The notes beneath the pieces were generated by a model. The model had not been told where the DNA came from. It saw nothing but the letters and a program-made list of their open reading frames with translations, and made no database searches. From CAZHMN01 sp964533705 (GTDB taxonomy: Bacteria > Electryoneota > B3-LCP), in NCBI GenBank assembly GCA_964533705.1, contig CAZHMN010000007.1:1-54978 (forward strand): a DNA stretch of 54,978 nucleotides. Reading direction: 5' to 3'. Below, piece after piece: positions 25,339 to 32,781 of this stretch. A program made the position numbers and the translations under genes. The stretch's first letter is position 1. The number at the start of each line of letters is the position of its first letter.

Positions 25339-26247
25339 ATGCGAATTGAAACAAACTTCGAAAAATGTATTCTCTGCATGGAAAGGCCCATCGATTCTTG
25401 GGAACATATAATACCTGATTTCCTAGGTGGTCGCTTGAAAGCCTGGATTCTATGCAAAAAGTGCAACAATGATACCGGAAGAAACTTAATCAAGACCCTG
25501 AAAAACGATTCGTCCATTCATATAGCGATAGAAAATCTGAAACCTCAGTTACCTGAGCTTTGGGATCGTGTAACCAAGAGGTTACCTTACTATGGTGAAG
25601 GAGATAATGGATCTGTTATAGAGTTTGCGCGAAAAGGAAAAGGATTGAAATTAATATCCTCTAAAGGTGCAAAGGGATCAAGAATCTTGGGACCCTCACA
25701 TGGAGAAAGAAAATTAGCCTCGGATATTAAAAAACTGGGTCTATCTTATTGAGAAGAAAAAAAGCTTTTAGAGTCTTTTGTGAATTGTCCACTGAATTCC
25801 CCTTTTATCTTGTCAGATGGAAAGACTTTTATAAAACGCGAAGTAGGGGAAATCAAGCCGCAAATCAAGGGTTGTTTTGTTGATGAGAGAGCCTTAGCAT
25901 TGATTGCCTATGAGTTCCTATCCCTGCTTATAGGTCACAAGATTTATTCTGCGCATTTCGATGAATTAAGAGAATACATTCTAGAAGGTACTCCATCAGA
26001 ACGATTTGATGTATCTACTCTGTGTGGTCGAAAATACGAACCTTATCATGTAGTTTTCATTTTGCCCAAGGATGGTTCATTTACCATAGTCATCCGTTTT
26101 TTTCAATGGCTTGTTTATGAAGTAAATTTCCATAGATTTCGGTATGAGTGGTTGAACTTTGTTTATTTAGAAAACCTCAAAAAAAGGCAAATCTGGCTCG
26201 CTGAGACAAGTGAAGATGCAAGGAATAATCTCTGGTATATCTTCTGA
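25339..26247 (+). pseudogene. HNH-type (HNH_5-like) endonuclease gene interrupted by one in-frame TGA
   Basis: Two open segments, 25339-25749 and 25753-26247, lie in the same frame and are separated only by the TGA at 25750-25752. Read through, they make one ~301-codon protein. The N terminus carries paired cysteines and a His: C10xxC13, then SWEHIIPDFLGG, then CKKCNND, the zinc-ribbon HNH arrangement of HNH_5-type proteins. The C-terminal half (KREVGEIKPQIKGCFVDERA and onward) has no motif I recognise. The region is more AT-rich than its neighbours, suggesting transfer. The simplest reading is a nonsense-inactivated gene; readthrough or a sequencing error is possible. An internal GTG at 25780 could start a separate fragment. 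Confidence 0.65.
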
Positions 26248-26291
26248 AAAATACTTCAGCATATTTCCAGGGACAACCATTAAACGATACC

Positions 26292-26319
26292 GCGTAGGGG
26301 TCGGCCTTGTGCCGACCCG
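26292..26319 (+). repeat. REP element, left copy
   Basis: GCGTAGGGGTCGGCCTTGTG followed by CCGACCCG. The inner arms GGTCGGC and GCCGACC pair across a short loop. It ends seven bases before the transposase ATG. Confidence 0.8.
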
Positions 26320-26326
26320 AAACACC

Positions 26327-26851
26327 ATGAAACAAAAAACCGCTTATCCCAAACGTCCTGATCGACTGCGTTTATCTGGCTTCGATTATTCCTCAAAAGC
26401 CACATATTTTCTGACAATCTGCACCAGGGATAAGAAGCCAATCTTTGCGGATAAAACAAAAATAAGAATTGTTAATAACGTTGCCGACCTTGTTGAAAAG
26501 CGATTAAACATACCCATCTTGGCGATGTGTATAATGCCAGATCACCTGCATTTAATCATTCATAATCTCGGCGATAATTCAATTGTGTTAGCTGATTTTG
26601 TCAAAGAATTCAAATCGCGGATTTATAGCGAATTTAGAAAAAAATTCGGCCTTCTAAAGTCGTTCTGGCAGCGATATTATTACGATCATATTATCCGGGA
26701 TGACAGTGATTTTGATGAAAAATTCCATTATATTATGCAGAATCCCGTTAAGGCTGGATTGACGAACGTAGTGTGTGATCCCGATTATGTGTATGTAAAT
26801 ATGGAATATATATCGGGTCGACGCAAGGTCGACCCCTACGCGGAGGGATAG
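26327..26851 (+). CDS. REP-associated tyrosine transposase (RAYT, Y1 HUH family)
   Basis: 174 residues from the ATG at 26327. The family opening is clear (RPDRLRLSGFDYSSKATYFL then TICTRDKKPIF). The HUH metal motif is MPDHLHLI (His73, His75) and the likely catalytic Tyr135 lies in FHYIMQNPVKAGL. RAYTs cut single-stranded REP DNA through a 5'-phosphotyrosine link and are thought to spread or maintain REP palindromes. The last residues (SGRRKVDPYAEG) are encoded by the right-hand REP itself, and the ATG directly follows the left-hand REP, so coding and repeat sequence overlap. No Shine-Dalgarno is visible. All key residues are intact, so the enzyme may be active. Confidence 0.9.
   Translation: MKQKTAYPKRPDRLRLSGFDYSSKATYFLTICTRDKKPIFADKTKIRIVNNVADLVEKRLNIPILAMCIMPDHLHLIIHNLGDNSIVLADFVKEFKSRIYSEFRKKFGLLKSFWQRYYYDHIIRDDSDFDEKFHYIMQNPVKAGLTNVVCDPDYVYVNMEYISGRRKVDPYAEG
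26814..26841 (-). repeat. REP element, right inverted copy, inside the transposase 3' end
   Basis: Read on the minus strand: GCGTAGGGGTCGACCTTGCG followed by TCGACCCG. It matches the left copy with compensatory changes in the stem (GTCGAC arms), so pairing is kept although the bases differ. Confidence 0.8.
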
Positions 26852-26859
26852 TCAGTAAA

Positions 26860-26881
26860 TCGGCCCATTGCCGACCCGAAA
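26860..26881 (+). repeat. Partial REP element
   Basis: TCGGCCCATTGCCGACCCGA matches the 3' two-thirds of the left REP (TCGGCCTTGTGCCGACCCGA) with three changes in the loop. It lacks the GCGTAGGG head. It ends 29 bases before the YhaM-type gene. Confidence 0.65.
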
Positions 26882-26910
26882 GGACTCAATAATATTTTCC
26901 GGGAGGGCCC

Positions 26911-27921
26911 ATGCCCCAACCCACCACCAATAAACTGCTGCGCGAACTGACCGAAGGCGAACGCTTCGTCGGTTTCGTGGCCATTCGGCGCATTGACGTC
27001 CGCCAGAAAAGGGACGGATCGCCCTTCCTGGCCCTGGAATTTTCCGACCGCTCCGGACGCCTGCCCGGTAAGCTCTGGGAACAGGTCGAAGAGTTCCGCA
27101 AGGTGCTGAAAGTGGGATTGATCGTCAAGCTGCAGGGCAACCTCACCACCTACCAGGATCAGAAGGAAATCGCCATCGAGAGGCTGCGCCCCGCCAACCC
27201 GGAAGATCCCGTTGACCGCGCCCGCTTGATCCCTTCCAGCCAGCGAACCACCGACGAGATGCGCCGTCACGTACGCCGCCTGGTAGAGAGCATTGAAAAC
27301 GCCGATCTGCGCGGTTTTTTGCGCCGTTTCTTCGACGAGCCGGAAATATCCACGGCTTATTTCGAAGCTCCGGCCGGCAAGCAATGGCACCACGCTTATC
27401 TGGGCGGCCTGGCCGAGCATTCCCTGACTATGGCTGAGATTCTCTTGAAAATGTCCGAATTTTACCCTAACGCCAATCGCGATCTACTGGTGGCAGGAGC
27501 CCTATTGCACGACGTCGGTAAAATCAGAGAACTGACCTGGGACGTGGCGATTGATTATAGCGATCAGGGGCGTTTGATCGGGCACATCGTGTTGGGTCAG
27601 GAGCTGCTGAACGAACGCCGCAAGCTGGATGCGGACGTGCCCCAGGAGCTCTGGGACCAGTTGATGCATCTGGTGATGTCCCACCAGGGAACCAGGGAAC
27701 AGGGATCTCCCGTCCTGCCGATGACGCTTGAAGCCGTCTTATTGTACACCGCGGATTTGATGGATTCAAAAGCCAATGCCTTTAACCGCATCATCCAGCG
27801 CAGCCGGGAACAGGGCGAACGATGGACGGAATGGGTGAAGTTAGCAGAGACTTTTCTTTATACCGGCCCTGAGAAGAAATCCACTGAGGGCGAGCCACCT
27901 GCTGAAGAGACCTTATTCTGA
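26911..27921 (+). CDS. YhaM-type 3'-5' exoribonuclease (OB-fold plus HD domain)
   Basis: 336 residues. An N-terminal OB-fold segment (about 15-105: GFVAIRRIDVRQKRDGSPFL, then LIVKLQGNLTTYQDQKEI) binds single-stranded nucleic acid. A C-terminal HD phosphohydrolase domain follows with HHAYLGGLAEHSLTMAE, LLHDVGKIREL and a later GHI/H..MSHQG set of metal ligands. This is the order of Bacillus YhaM, a 3'-5' exonuclease acting on RNA and DNA. A GGGAGGG Shine-Dalgarno precedes the ATG. The Ser/Glu-rich C-terminal tail is not conserved. It is followed after 59 bases by an M42 peptidase gene. Confidence 0.88.
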   Translation: MPQPTTNKLLRELTEGERFVGFVAIRRIDVRQKRDGSPFLALEFSDRSGRLPGKLWEQVEEFRKVLKVGLIVKLQGNLTTYQDQKEIAIERLRPANPEDPVDRARLIPSSQRTTDEMRRHVRRLVESIENADLRGFLRRFFDEPEISTAYFEAPAGKQWHHAYLGGLAEHSLTMAEILLKMSEFYPNANRDLLVAGALLHDVGKIRELTWDVAIDYSDQGRLIGHIVLGQELLNERRKLDADVPQELWDQLMHLVMSHQGTREQGSPVLPMTLEAVLLYTADLMDSKANAFNRIIQRSREQGERWTEWVKLAETFLYTGPEKKSTEGEPPAEETLF

Positions 27922-27934
27922 CAATATAATACGC

Positions 27935-27955
27935 TATCGAGTTTATTGCTCGATA
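27935..27955 (+). other. Short intergenic hairpin
   Basis: TATCGAG (27935-27941) and CTCGATA (27949-27955) form a perfect 7-bp stem with a seven-base loop, between the YhaM-type and M42 genes. No T run follows, so it is not a classic terminator; it may stabilise or process the joint mRNA. Confidence 0.4.
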
Positions 27956-27980
27956 CTCCCAATAATATCAAGGAAATAGA

Positions 27981-29030
27981 ATGGAATTTATCGGCCTGCT
28001 GAAAGCCCTGTGCGAAGCCTTCGGGCCGCCGGGCTTTGAAGATGACGTGCGTGCCATTATACGCGAAAAAATAACTCCTCTGGCCAACCGCATTGAAGAG
28101 GACGCCGTCGGTAATCTAACCGCCTGGGTTGACGGCGAAAGCGACGTCGTCGTCATGCTGGACGCTCACACCGACGAAGTCGGTTTCATGGTTTCCCACG
28201 TGGATGACAAGGGCTTCATCCGCTTTGCGCCCCTGGGCGGCTGGGATGTTCGCCAATTTCCCGGCTCGAGAGTCGCCCTGCGCGGTAAAGACGGTTTCGT
28301 CAGGGGCGCCATCGGATTCCCGCCGCCTCATATCACCAAGCAGGAGGAGCGCAGCAAGGCCATCCCGGCCGAAGATCTGACCATAGACATCGGTGTGGGA
28401 TCCAAAGAGGAGGCTTTGGAATTAGGCGTCCTTGCCGGGACGCCGGGCGTGTTGGAAGGGCCTTTCCAGGTCCTGCCGGAGAATCGTTTACTGGGCAAAG
28501 CCTTTGACGATCGTGGTGGATGTGCGGCAGCCATCACCGTGCTTGAATCGCTCAAAGGGAAAAGGCTTCCTTACACTCTGGCCGTCAATTTTGCCACCAG
28601 TGAAGAGCTGGGCTTGCGAGGCGCCAAAGTGTCAGCTTTTCGTATCGCTCCGAAGGTTGCGCTCGTTTTAGAGACGACCACCGCCGGCGATTTCCCCGGC
28701 GTGCCCCCGCACCAATCGCCCTGCGCACTGGGATCGGGTGTGGCCATTACCATAGCCGATAGAACCATGGTGACCTCACCCAGAATGCTCCGCTTTCTGC
28801 AGGAAATTGCCCGTGAACGTAACATCTCTCACCAGCTCAAACAGCCCCTCTTCGGAGGCACCAATGCTGGTGAAATCCACCTTTCCAGATCAGGTGTGCT
28901 GACCGGAGTGCTGGCCACGCCCAGCCGCTATATCCACGGCCCTTCCTCCATCATTGATCTTCGGGATCTGGAATCCCAGATTCAGTTGGCACTGGCAGCC
29001 TTAGAAGAAATCCCCAAACGGCTCCTCTAA
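27981..29030 (+). CDS. M42-family metallo-aminopeptidase
   Basis: 349 residues with the co-catalytic metal site of M42/TET peptidases: MLDAHTDEVGFMV (His and general-base region), KAFDDRGGCAAAI (bridging Asp), TSEELGLRGAK (Glu pair), LVLETTTAGDFP and a late TPSRYIHGPSS with the final His. The inserted dimerisation domain (about 70-165) is also present. M42 enzymes form large tetrahedral complexes that trim peptides from the N terminus in the cytoplasm; specificity (glutamyl, leucyl or lysyl) cannot be told. AAGGAAA precedes the ATG. It ends at a strong terminator. Confidence 0.92.
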   Translation: MEFIGLLKALCEAFGPPGFEDDVRAIIREKITPLANRIEEDAVGNLTAWVDGESDVVVMLDAHTDEVGFMVSHVDDKGFIRFAPLGGWDVRQFPGSRVALRGKDGFVRGAIGFPPPHITKQEERSKAIPAEDLTIDIGVGSKEEALELGVLAGTPGVLEGPFQVLPENRLLGKAFDDRGGCAAAITVLESLKGKRLPYTLAVNFATSEELGLRGAKVSAFRIAPKVALVLETTTAGDFPGVPPHQSPCALGSGVAITIADRTMVTSPRMLRFLQEIARERNISHQLKQPLFGGTNAGEIHLSRSGVLTGVLATPSRYIHGPSSIIDLRDLESQIQLALAALEEIPKRLL

Positions 29031-29056
29031 CGGCGAGATTGTATTCGCAAAATGAG

Positions 29057-29090
29057 AATGCCTCCGTGTAGGAGGCATTCTTTGTTCTAA
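29057..29090 (+). terminator. Rho-independent terminator after the M42 peptidase gene
   Basis: A perfect 10-bp stem (GAATGCCTCC / GGAGGCATTC) with a five-base loop is followed by TTTGTTCT, starting 27 bases past the stop. Confidence 0.88.
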
Positions 29091-29122
29091 GTATTTATTG
29101 TAATATCTATATCTTACGCATC

Positions 29123-29470
29123 TTACGCTCCATCCACCCTTCTTCGCAACTCTTTTAATCTCGAGCGGTGCTCTTTTTCCTTGCGCCTGCGTTCCCGAAC
29201 ATAAGCAGGGACAACCGTTCTTATTCGGGGGCGCACCGAGCGGTGACGATTCTTAAGCTTGGCTAATAATCTCTCCAGTGCCAATTTGCGGTTGCGGTAC
29301 TGGGATCGGTGTTCCCGGGCGACTGCGGTAATACCCGTTGGGATGTGGATAGCCTTTACGCCTGAAGCGGTTCGGTTGGCATGTTGTCCTCCAGGACCTC
29401 CCGGCGTGAACGTTTCGAACCGGACGTCCTTTGAAGAGACACTTGTCATTGTTAAAGACAAAATCCCCAT
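29123..29470 (-). CDS. Stand-alone GGQ-domain release factor-like protein (ArfB/PrfH-like)
   Basis: 115 residues consisting almost only of the class I release-factor catalytic domain: ETFTPGGPGGQHANRTASGV carries the GGQ that triggers peptidyl-tRNA hydrolysis, followed by IPTGITAVAREHRSQYRNRK and a basic tail. There is no codon-recognition domain. Such proteins (ArfB, PrfH, RF-like) rescue stalled ribosomes or hydrolyse peptidyl-tRNA by other cues. The C-terminal tail is rich in Arg and Lys like ArfB's ribosome-binding tail. An in-frame stop lies two codons upstream of the first ATG, so the start is near 29470 or the next ATG; the Shine-Dalgarno is weak. Subfamily uncertain. Confidence 0.82.
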   Translation of the reverse strand: MGILSLTMTSVSSKDVRFETFTPGGPGGQHANRTASGVKAIHIPTGITAVAREHRSQYRNRKLALERLLAKLKNRHRSVRPRIRTVVPAYVRERRRKEKEHRSRLKELRRRVDGA

Positions 29471-29539
29471 CTTTCAATGCGCGTCGCACTGAAACCTGCT
29501 GCTGCCGGAACGAAGGCGGATGTTAAAAATAACCCACCA

Positions 29540-30112
29540 CTAATACTGCTTGATGGTATCGATCAGCGGCGTATCCAGAATGATCCGCTCATCGGCTTCC
29601 CGCTCCAAGTCCAATCCGCGCGGCATTTTGGGGCAATACGCCAGATGCACGACGACCGATTCGTTCTTGGCGATGCGTACCGCGGGGCTGAAATCATCGT
29701 CAGCCGCCAAGACGACTGCGTGGTGTATTTCCTTGCGAACAGCTAAGGTAATCAAATCAATGGAAAGTTGTACGTCCACGGCTTTTTGAACGTAATCGGC
29801 ATTCCCGTGGTCGTCGTAAACCCGCAGAACCTTACCTTTTCGGACTTCAAAGCGGGGGTGAAATTCGAGAGCTTTCAGGAAGCGATGCTTATTGTCGTAG
29901 CGCTCTCGGTCTTGAGGATTGGGTGTTGTAGGTAGGTAGGGGAGTGCTCCGTAATAGTATGTACGAAGCAGAGCGACATTTTCTGTAGAGACTTCCCTTA
30001 CTTTTCGCCACAGGTAATCTGAAAGCTTTTTAAAGTCAATTCTGACATTGGATAGGCGAAGCTCACGAACCTTTTCCAGGTATTCTCCATCAATGAAGAT
30101 AGCACAGCGCAC
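29540..30112 (-). CDS. NYN-domain (LabA/DUF88-type) putative ribonuclease
   Basis: 190 residues, a single NYN domain of the PIN-like superfamily. Acidic metal-ligand candidates are in AIFIDGEYLEKV (Asp8), VQKAVDVQLSIDLI and VVLAADDDFSPAVR, in the usual order. NYN proteins are predicted or shown to be RNA endonucleases; the target is unknown. The start is GTG with GAGGT a proper distance upstream. It lies next to the GGQ release-factor gene on the same strand (69 bases apart), so both may serve translation quality control, which is inference from neighbourhood alone. Confidence 0.85.
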   Translation of the reverse strand: MRCAIFIDGEYLEKVRELRLSNVRIDFKKLSDYLWRKVREVSTENVALLRTYYYGALPYLPTTPNPQDRERYDNKHRFLKALEFHPRFEVRKGKVLRVYDDHGNADYVQKAVDVQLSIDLITLAVRKEIHHAVVLAADDDFSPAVRIAKNESVVVHLAYCPKMPRGLDLEREADERIILDTPLIDTIKQY

Positions 30113-30328
30113 GATTGTACCTCATAATAGTTAAATATATCCCGGATGAGTCTTGAAAAATATACAATAGTGTCCGGGTTTTTATTGACTGTTAATCTTA
30201 GTTGAGCCAGATCAATGTATTCTTTTGTTTTTTAGGGCTTTACAGTATAAACCATCGCACTGAAAACCCCTATTATATATACGCTTCTAATTTAGCTTTG
30301 TTTCCCCGTTTCAAGTGTATCTGCGTTG

Positions 30329-30402
30329 TCGGGGCGACTGGATTTGAACCAGCGACTCCATGCTCCCGAAGCATGTGCGCTACCAGGCTGCGCTACGCCC
30401 CG
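30329..30402 (-). tRNA. tRNA-Pro (anticodon CGG)
   Basis: The minus strand folds into a complete cloverleaf: 7-bp acceptor stem (CGGGGCG / CGCCCCG), D arm with AGCCTGGTAG, anticodon stem CATGC/GCATG around loop TTCGGGA (anticodon CGG), and T arm GCTGG-TTCAAAT-CCAGT. CCA is not encoded. Reads CCG codons. Confidence 0.95.
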
Positions 30403-30440
30403 TGAAAAAATAAATCAAAGGAAAGAGCCTATCTCCCTCG

Positions 30441-30492
30441 TCGGGGCGATCCCGACTGTATCGGGACGACTCCATGCTCCCGAAGCATGTGC
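30441..30492 (-). tRNA. tRNA-Pro-like copy with replaced T arm, truncated by gap
   Basis: Only the 3' half is visible before the gap: acceptor 3' strand CGCCCCG, an inverted repeat in place of the T arm, and the anticodon arm. The 55 bases at 30438-30492 are identical to 30593-30647 on the other side of the gap, so this is probably the same locus represented twice. Confidence 0.5.
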
Positions 30493-30592
30493 NNNNNNNN
30501 NNNNNNNNNNNNNNNNNNNNNNNNNNNNNNNNNNNNNNNNNNNNNNNNNNNNNNNNNNNNNNNNNNNNNNNNNNNNNNNNNNNNNNNNNNNN
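30493..30592. other. Assembly gap of 100 N, probably false
   Basis: The last 55 bases before the gap and the first 55 after it are identical, as expected when contigs that overlap by one k-mer are scaffolded with filler N. The true gap may be absent. Confidence 0.9.
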
Positions 30593-30595
30593 TCG

Positions 30596-30671
30596 TCGGG
30601 GCGATCCCGACTGTATCGGGACGACTCCATGCTCCCGAAGCATGTGCGCTACCAGGCTGCGCTACGCCCCG
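30596..30671 (-). tRNA. tRNA-Pro(CGG)-like copy with non-canonical T arm
   Basis: The acceptor stem, D arm, anticodon arm and variable loop are identical to the tRNA-Pro at 30329. The 17-base T arm is replaced by 19 bases forming TCCCGA-TACAG-TCGGGA, a 6-bp stem with a five-base loop that lacks the TTCRA consensus. It is therefore unlikely to be a normal elongator tRNA and may be a pseudo-tRNA or tRNA-like element. Confidence 0.55.
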
Positions 30672-30821
30672 TAAAAGCTGAACTAAAAGTGACGTTTAGG
30701 TGAAATGAAAAAATATTGATTCTGGTATTTTTAAAACATACAATATACAAAGATTATGATTCGGATGCAAGTATGAAATGCGATTATGACTTAACTTGAA
30801 AAGTCCCTGAATAAAATACTA

Positions 30822-31325
30822 TCAAAGCCCGAGAATAGCCCTGGCTGCCGTCGAACCACCCATAACGATGGAGGTCACCAGAGTTCCGGCGATGATGACG
30901 CCGATTATGATCGCAGGTAAAGCCAGCCTAAAGCGAACGCCGAAGACGAACGCGGCCAGTGCTCCCGTCCAGGCTCCCGTCCCCGGCAACGGTATGGCGA
31001 CGAGAAGGATCAACCCCAATGTTTCGTATTTCTCCACCATTTTGCCCTTGCGCCGCGTTCGGGCGAAGAGCCAGGTGAAGAAGCGGTCCAGAAGCTTCCA
31101 TCGGCTTAAAAAATTCGAAACCGGCTCGAGCAGAAGCAGGATGGGAACGATGGGCACGAAGTTGCCGAACAGAGACCAGATAAACGCATCTTGCCAATGC
31201 ATACCGCCGACCAAAATCGCCCAGGGGATGGAACCTCGCAATTCCAGGATGGGCAGCATGGCTAAAAAGAAAGTGGTCCAATGCGCCGGAATACCGGATA
31301 AATAATTCGCTATCTGTTCAGCCAT
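30822..31325 (-). CDS. Putative small multi-drug export protein (COG2426)
   Basis: 167 residues from the ATG at 31325, which has GGGAGG upstream; a TTG at 31346 is the longer alternative. About four to five transmembrane segments include the family motif PILELRGSIPWAIL near the N terminus, followed by FVPIVPILLLLEP and VAIPLPGTGAWTGALAAFVF. This is the Sm_multidrug_ex family. The name is historical and drug export is not demonstrated for most members. The ATG overlaps the end of pcm by eight bases, so it is the last gene of a GT2-pcm-exporter operon. Confidence 0.85.
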   Translation of the reverse strand: MAEQIANYLSGIPAHWTTFFLAMLPILELRGSIPWAILVGGMHWQDAFIWSLFGNFVPIVPILLLLEPVSNFLSRWKLLDRFFTWLFARTRRKGKMVEKYETLGLILLVAIPLPGTGAWTGALAAFVFGVRFRLALPAIIIGVIIAGTLVTSIVMGGSTAARAILGL

Positions 31326-31986
31326 TCGGCCAGCCCTCCCGTCCAATCAGGGGGACGAACACACAACCTCCACCGCTTCGTATGTCTAACCCGGATTTAG
31401 TCTTCGTGATCACTTTTAAATCTTGGTGTGCTCGATCCCCGGCGGGTACCACCATGATGCCGCCTTCACTCAGTTGCTTCAGAAGGCTTTGGGGAACGTC
31501 CGGTGCGCCGGCGGTGACGATGATACGATCATAGGGCGCAAATTCCGCCCATCCGATGGTTCCATCGCCAACCCGCAGCAAGACGTTTGTATAGCCCAGA
31601 TTCTCGAGATTTTTCCTGGCTTTTTGCGAGAGAGTAAATGAGCGCTCGATCGAAAACACCTTTCCGGCGAGTTCCGCCAGGATGGCGGTTTGATAGCCCG
31701 ATCCCGTGCCGATCTCAAGGACCTTTTCATCGCCTTTTAATCGCAGGAGCTCGGTCATCAGGGCGACCATGTAGGGCTGGCTGATGGTCTGTTCTTCCCC
31801 GATTGGAAGAGGTGAATCTTCATAGGCTCGCGCTCGTAGCGCTTCGCTTACAAAGGCCTCCCTCGGTACGGAGTCCATCGCCTTTAGCACCCGTTCATCT
31901 ACGATGTCCCGGGCGATGAGCTGTTCACGAATCATGCGCGATCGGGCTCGCCACAAGCCCTGTTTTCGGTTGTTTTGTTTATTCAT
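31318..31986 (-). CDS. pcm: Protein-L-isoaspartate O-methyltransferase
   Basis: 222 residues, the usual length for Pcm. After a basic N-terminal extension (NKQNNRKQGLWRARSR) the family sequence begins: MIREQLIARDIVDERVLKAM, VPREAFV, then YEDSPLPIGEEQTISQPYMV, the signature around the substrate site, and SAM-binding motif KVLEIGTGSGYQTAILAELA. The enzyme methylates isoaspartyl residues in aged proteins to start their repair. The ATG overlaps the end of the upstream glycosyltransferase gene by eight bases. Identification is firm. Confidence 0.94.
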   Translation of the reverse strand: MNKQNNRKQGLWRARSRMIREQLIARDIVDERVLKAMDSVPREAFVSEALRARAYEDSPLPIGEEQTISQPYMVALMTELLRLKGDEKVLEIGTGSGYQTAILAELAGKVFSIERSFTLSQKARKNLENLGYTNVLLRVGDGTIGWAEFAPYDRIIVTAGAPDVPQSLLKQLSEGGIMVVPAGDRAHQDLKVITKTKSGLDIRSGGGCVFVPLIGREGWPNG

Positions 31987-32656
31987 AAAAGGAGCGACCC
32001 AGGAGTTTCAGGAATCGGATCGTTTCGGGAAATTTCTTGATGTGGCTCGGCTCGCCCTGATATACGGTCGGGATCGGCACCCAGCCGATTCGACAGTGCA
32101 GACGCCAGGCTTGCAGGATCATCTCAGCTTCGATTTCGTACTGCCTCGACTTCAGGTGCATCCTGCGCAAAACCTCGGTTCGTACGGCGCGGTAACCGCA
32201 TTGAACGTCGGGCAGTCTCATTCCGGTTCTCAAGGAGACCAGGTATGAGCTGAATCGATTCGAAAAGCGACGAATGAAGGGCATGCCTTGGATATTCCCG
32301 ATCCGGTTTCCTACGATCAGGTCGAATTTTCCCGATTCGGCAGCTTTCCGAAAGCCGGGAATTGCCGCGGGATCGTGCTGACCGTCGGCATCGAGGCAGA
32401 TGATCCACTCCGGTTCCCAATCGAGCAATCGCTTAAAACCATCCCGCAATGCCAGACCCTTTCCCCCGTTCTCGCCACGGCTCAAAAGGCATGCTCCTGT
32501 CTCTTTTACAGCTTCAGCCGTGCCGTCACTTGAGCCGTCGTCCACCACAAGGATACGCTCAGTTGGCAGAAATGTACTAACGCCCTTAACAACTGAGCTG
32601 ATCATCGCAGCGGCATTATAAGCGGGGATCAGGGCTGCCCAGGAATTCGAATTCAT
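31979..32656 (-). CDS. Family 2 glycosyltransferase (DPM/Dpm1-like)
   Basis: 225 residues from the ATG at 32656. The frame stays open to 32701, but that region holds a promoter. GT-A motifs are typical of dolichyl- or polyprenyl-phosphate mannosyltransferase-like enzymes: WAALIPAYNAAAMISSVVKG, ILVVDDGSSDGT, ICLDADGQHDP (DxD) and a late RRMHLKSRQYEIEAEM. No C-terminal membrane segments are present, so it acts at the cytoplasmic membrane face. It probably loads a sugar onto a polyprenyl phosphate carrier for surface glycan synthesis. It heads the operon with pcm and the small exporter. Confidence 0.87.
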   Translation of the reverse strand: MNSNSWAALIPAYNAAAMISSVVKGVSTFLPTERILVVDDGSSDGTAEAVKETGACLLSRGENGGKGLALRDGFKRLLDWEPEWIICLDADGQHDPAAIPGFRKAAESGKFDLIVGNRIGNIQGMPFIRRFSNRFSSYLVSLRTGMRLPDVQCGYRAVRTEVLRRMHLKSRQYEIEAEMILQAWRLHCRIGWVPIPTVYQGEPSHIKKFPETIRFLKLLGRSFYE

Positions 32657-32672
32657 GAAACAAAAACTTGAA

Positions 32673-32702
32673 AATATAATGAATATTTGTACCCTTGTCA
32701 AA
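32673..32702 (-). promoter_or_regulatory. Consensus sigma70 promoter of the GT2-pcm operon
   Basis: A perfect TTGACA (32702-32697), 17 or 18 bases, and TATATT (32678-32673) on the minus strand. The ATG at 32656 follows the -10 by 16 bases, so the leader is only about 10 bases and there is no Shine-Dalgarno. Confidence 0.8.
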
Positions 32703-32781
32703 TTTTATTTATTTCATTTGCTAATTATATTAATCTATGTTTTTATTAAAAATATAGACGTATTGGCCGATCGAGAGTAAT

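Larger units (their letters stand above)
26292..26841. mobile_element. RAYT transposase unit bounded by inverted REP repeats
   Basis: A 28-base REP at 26292-26319 and its inverted near-copy at 26814-26841 (four mismatches by eye) enclose a REP-associated tyrosine transposase gene. A third, partial copy lies just outside at 26860-26881. The unit resembles known REPtrons, in which a RAYT sits between REP sequences it processes. Confidence 0.8.

Noticed and set aside
25750..25752. TGA as selenocysteine or a reassigned codon in the HNH-type gene
   Set aside because: Other genes here end in TGA (for example at 24068, 22414 and 27921), and no selenocysteine-type protein family or SECIS-like context is evident. 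A nonsense mutation is simpler.
30202..30405. Open frame giving VVGATGFEPATPCSRSMCATRL, and similar frames at 30326-30703
   Set aside because: These are antisense translations of the tRNA-Pro gene, a known source of spurious protein annotations.
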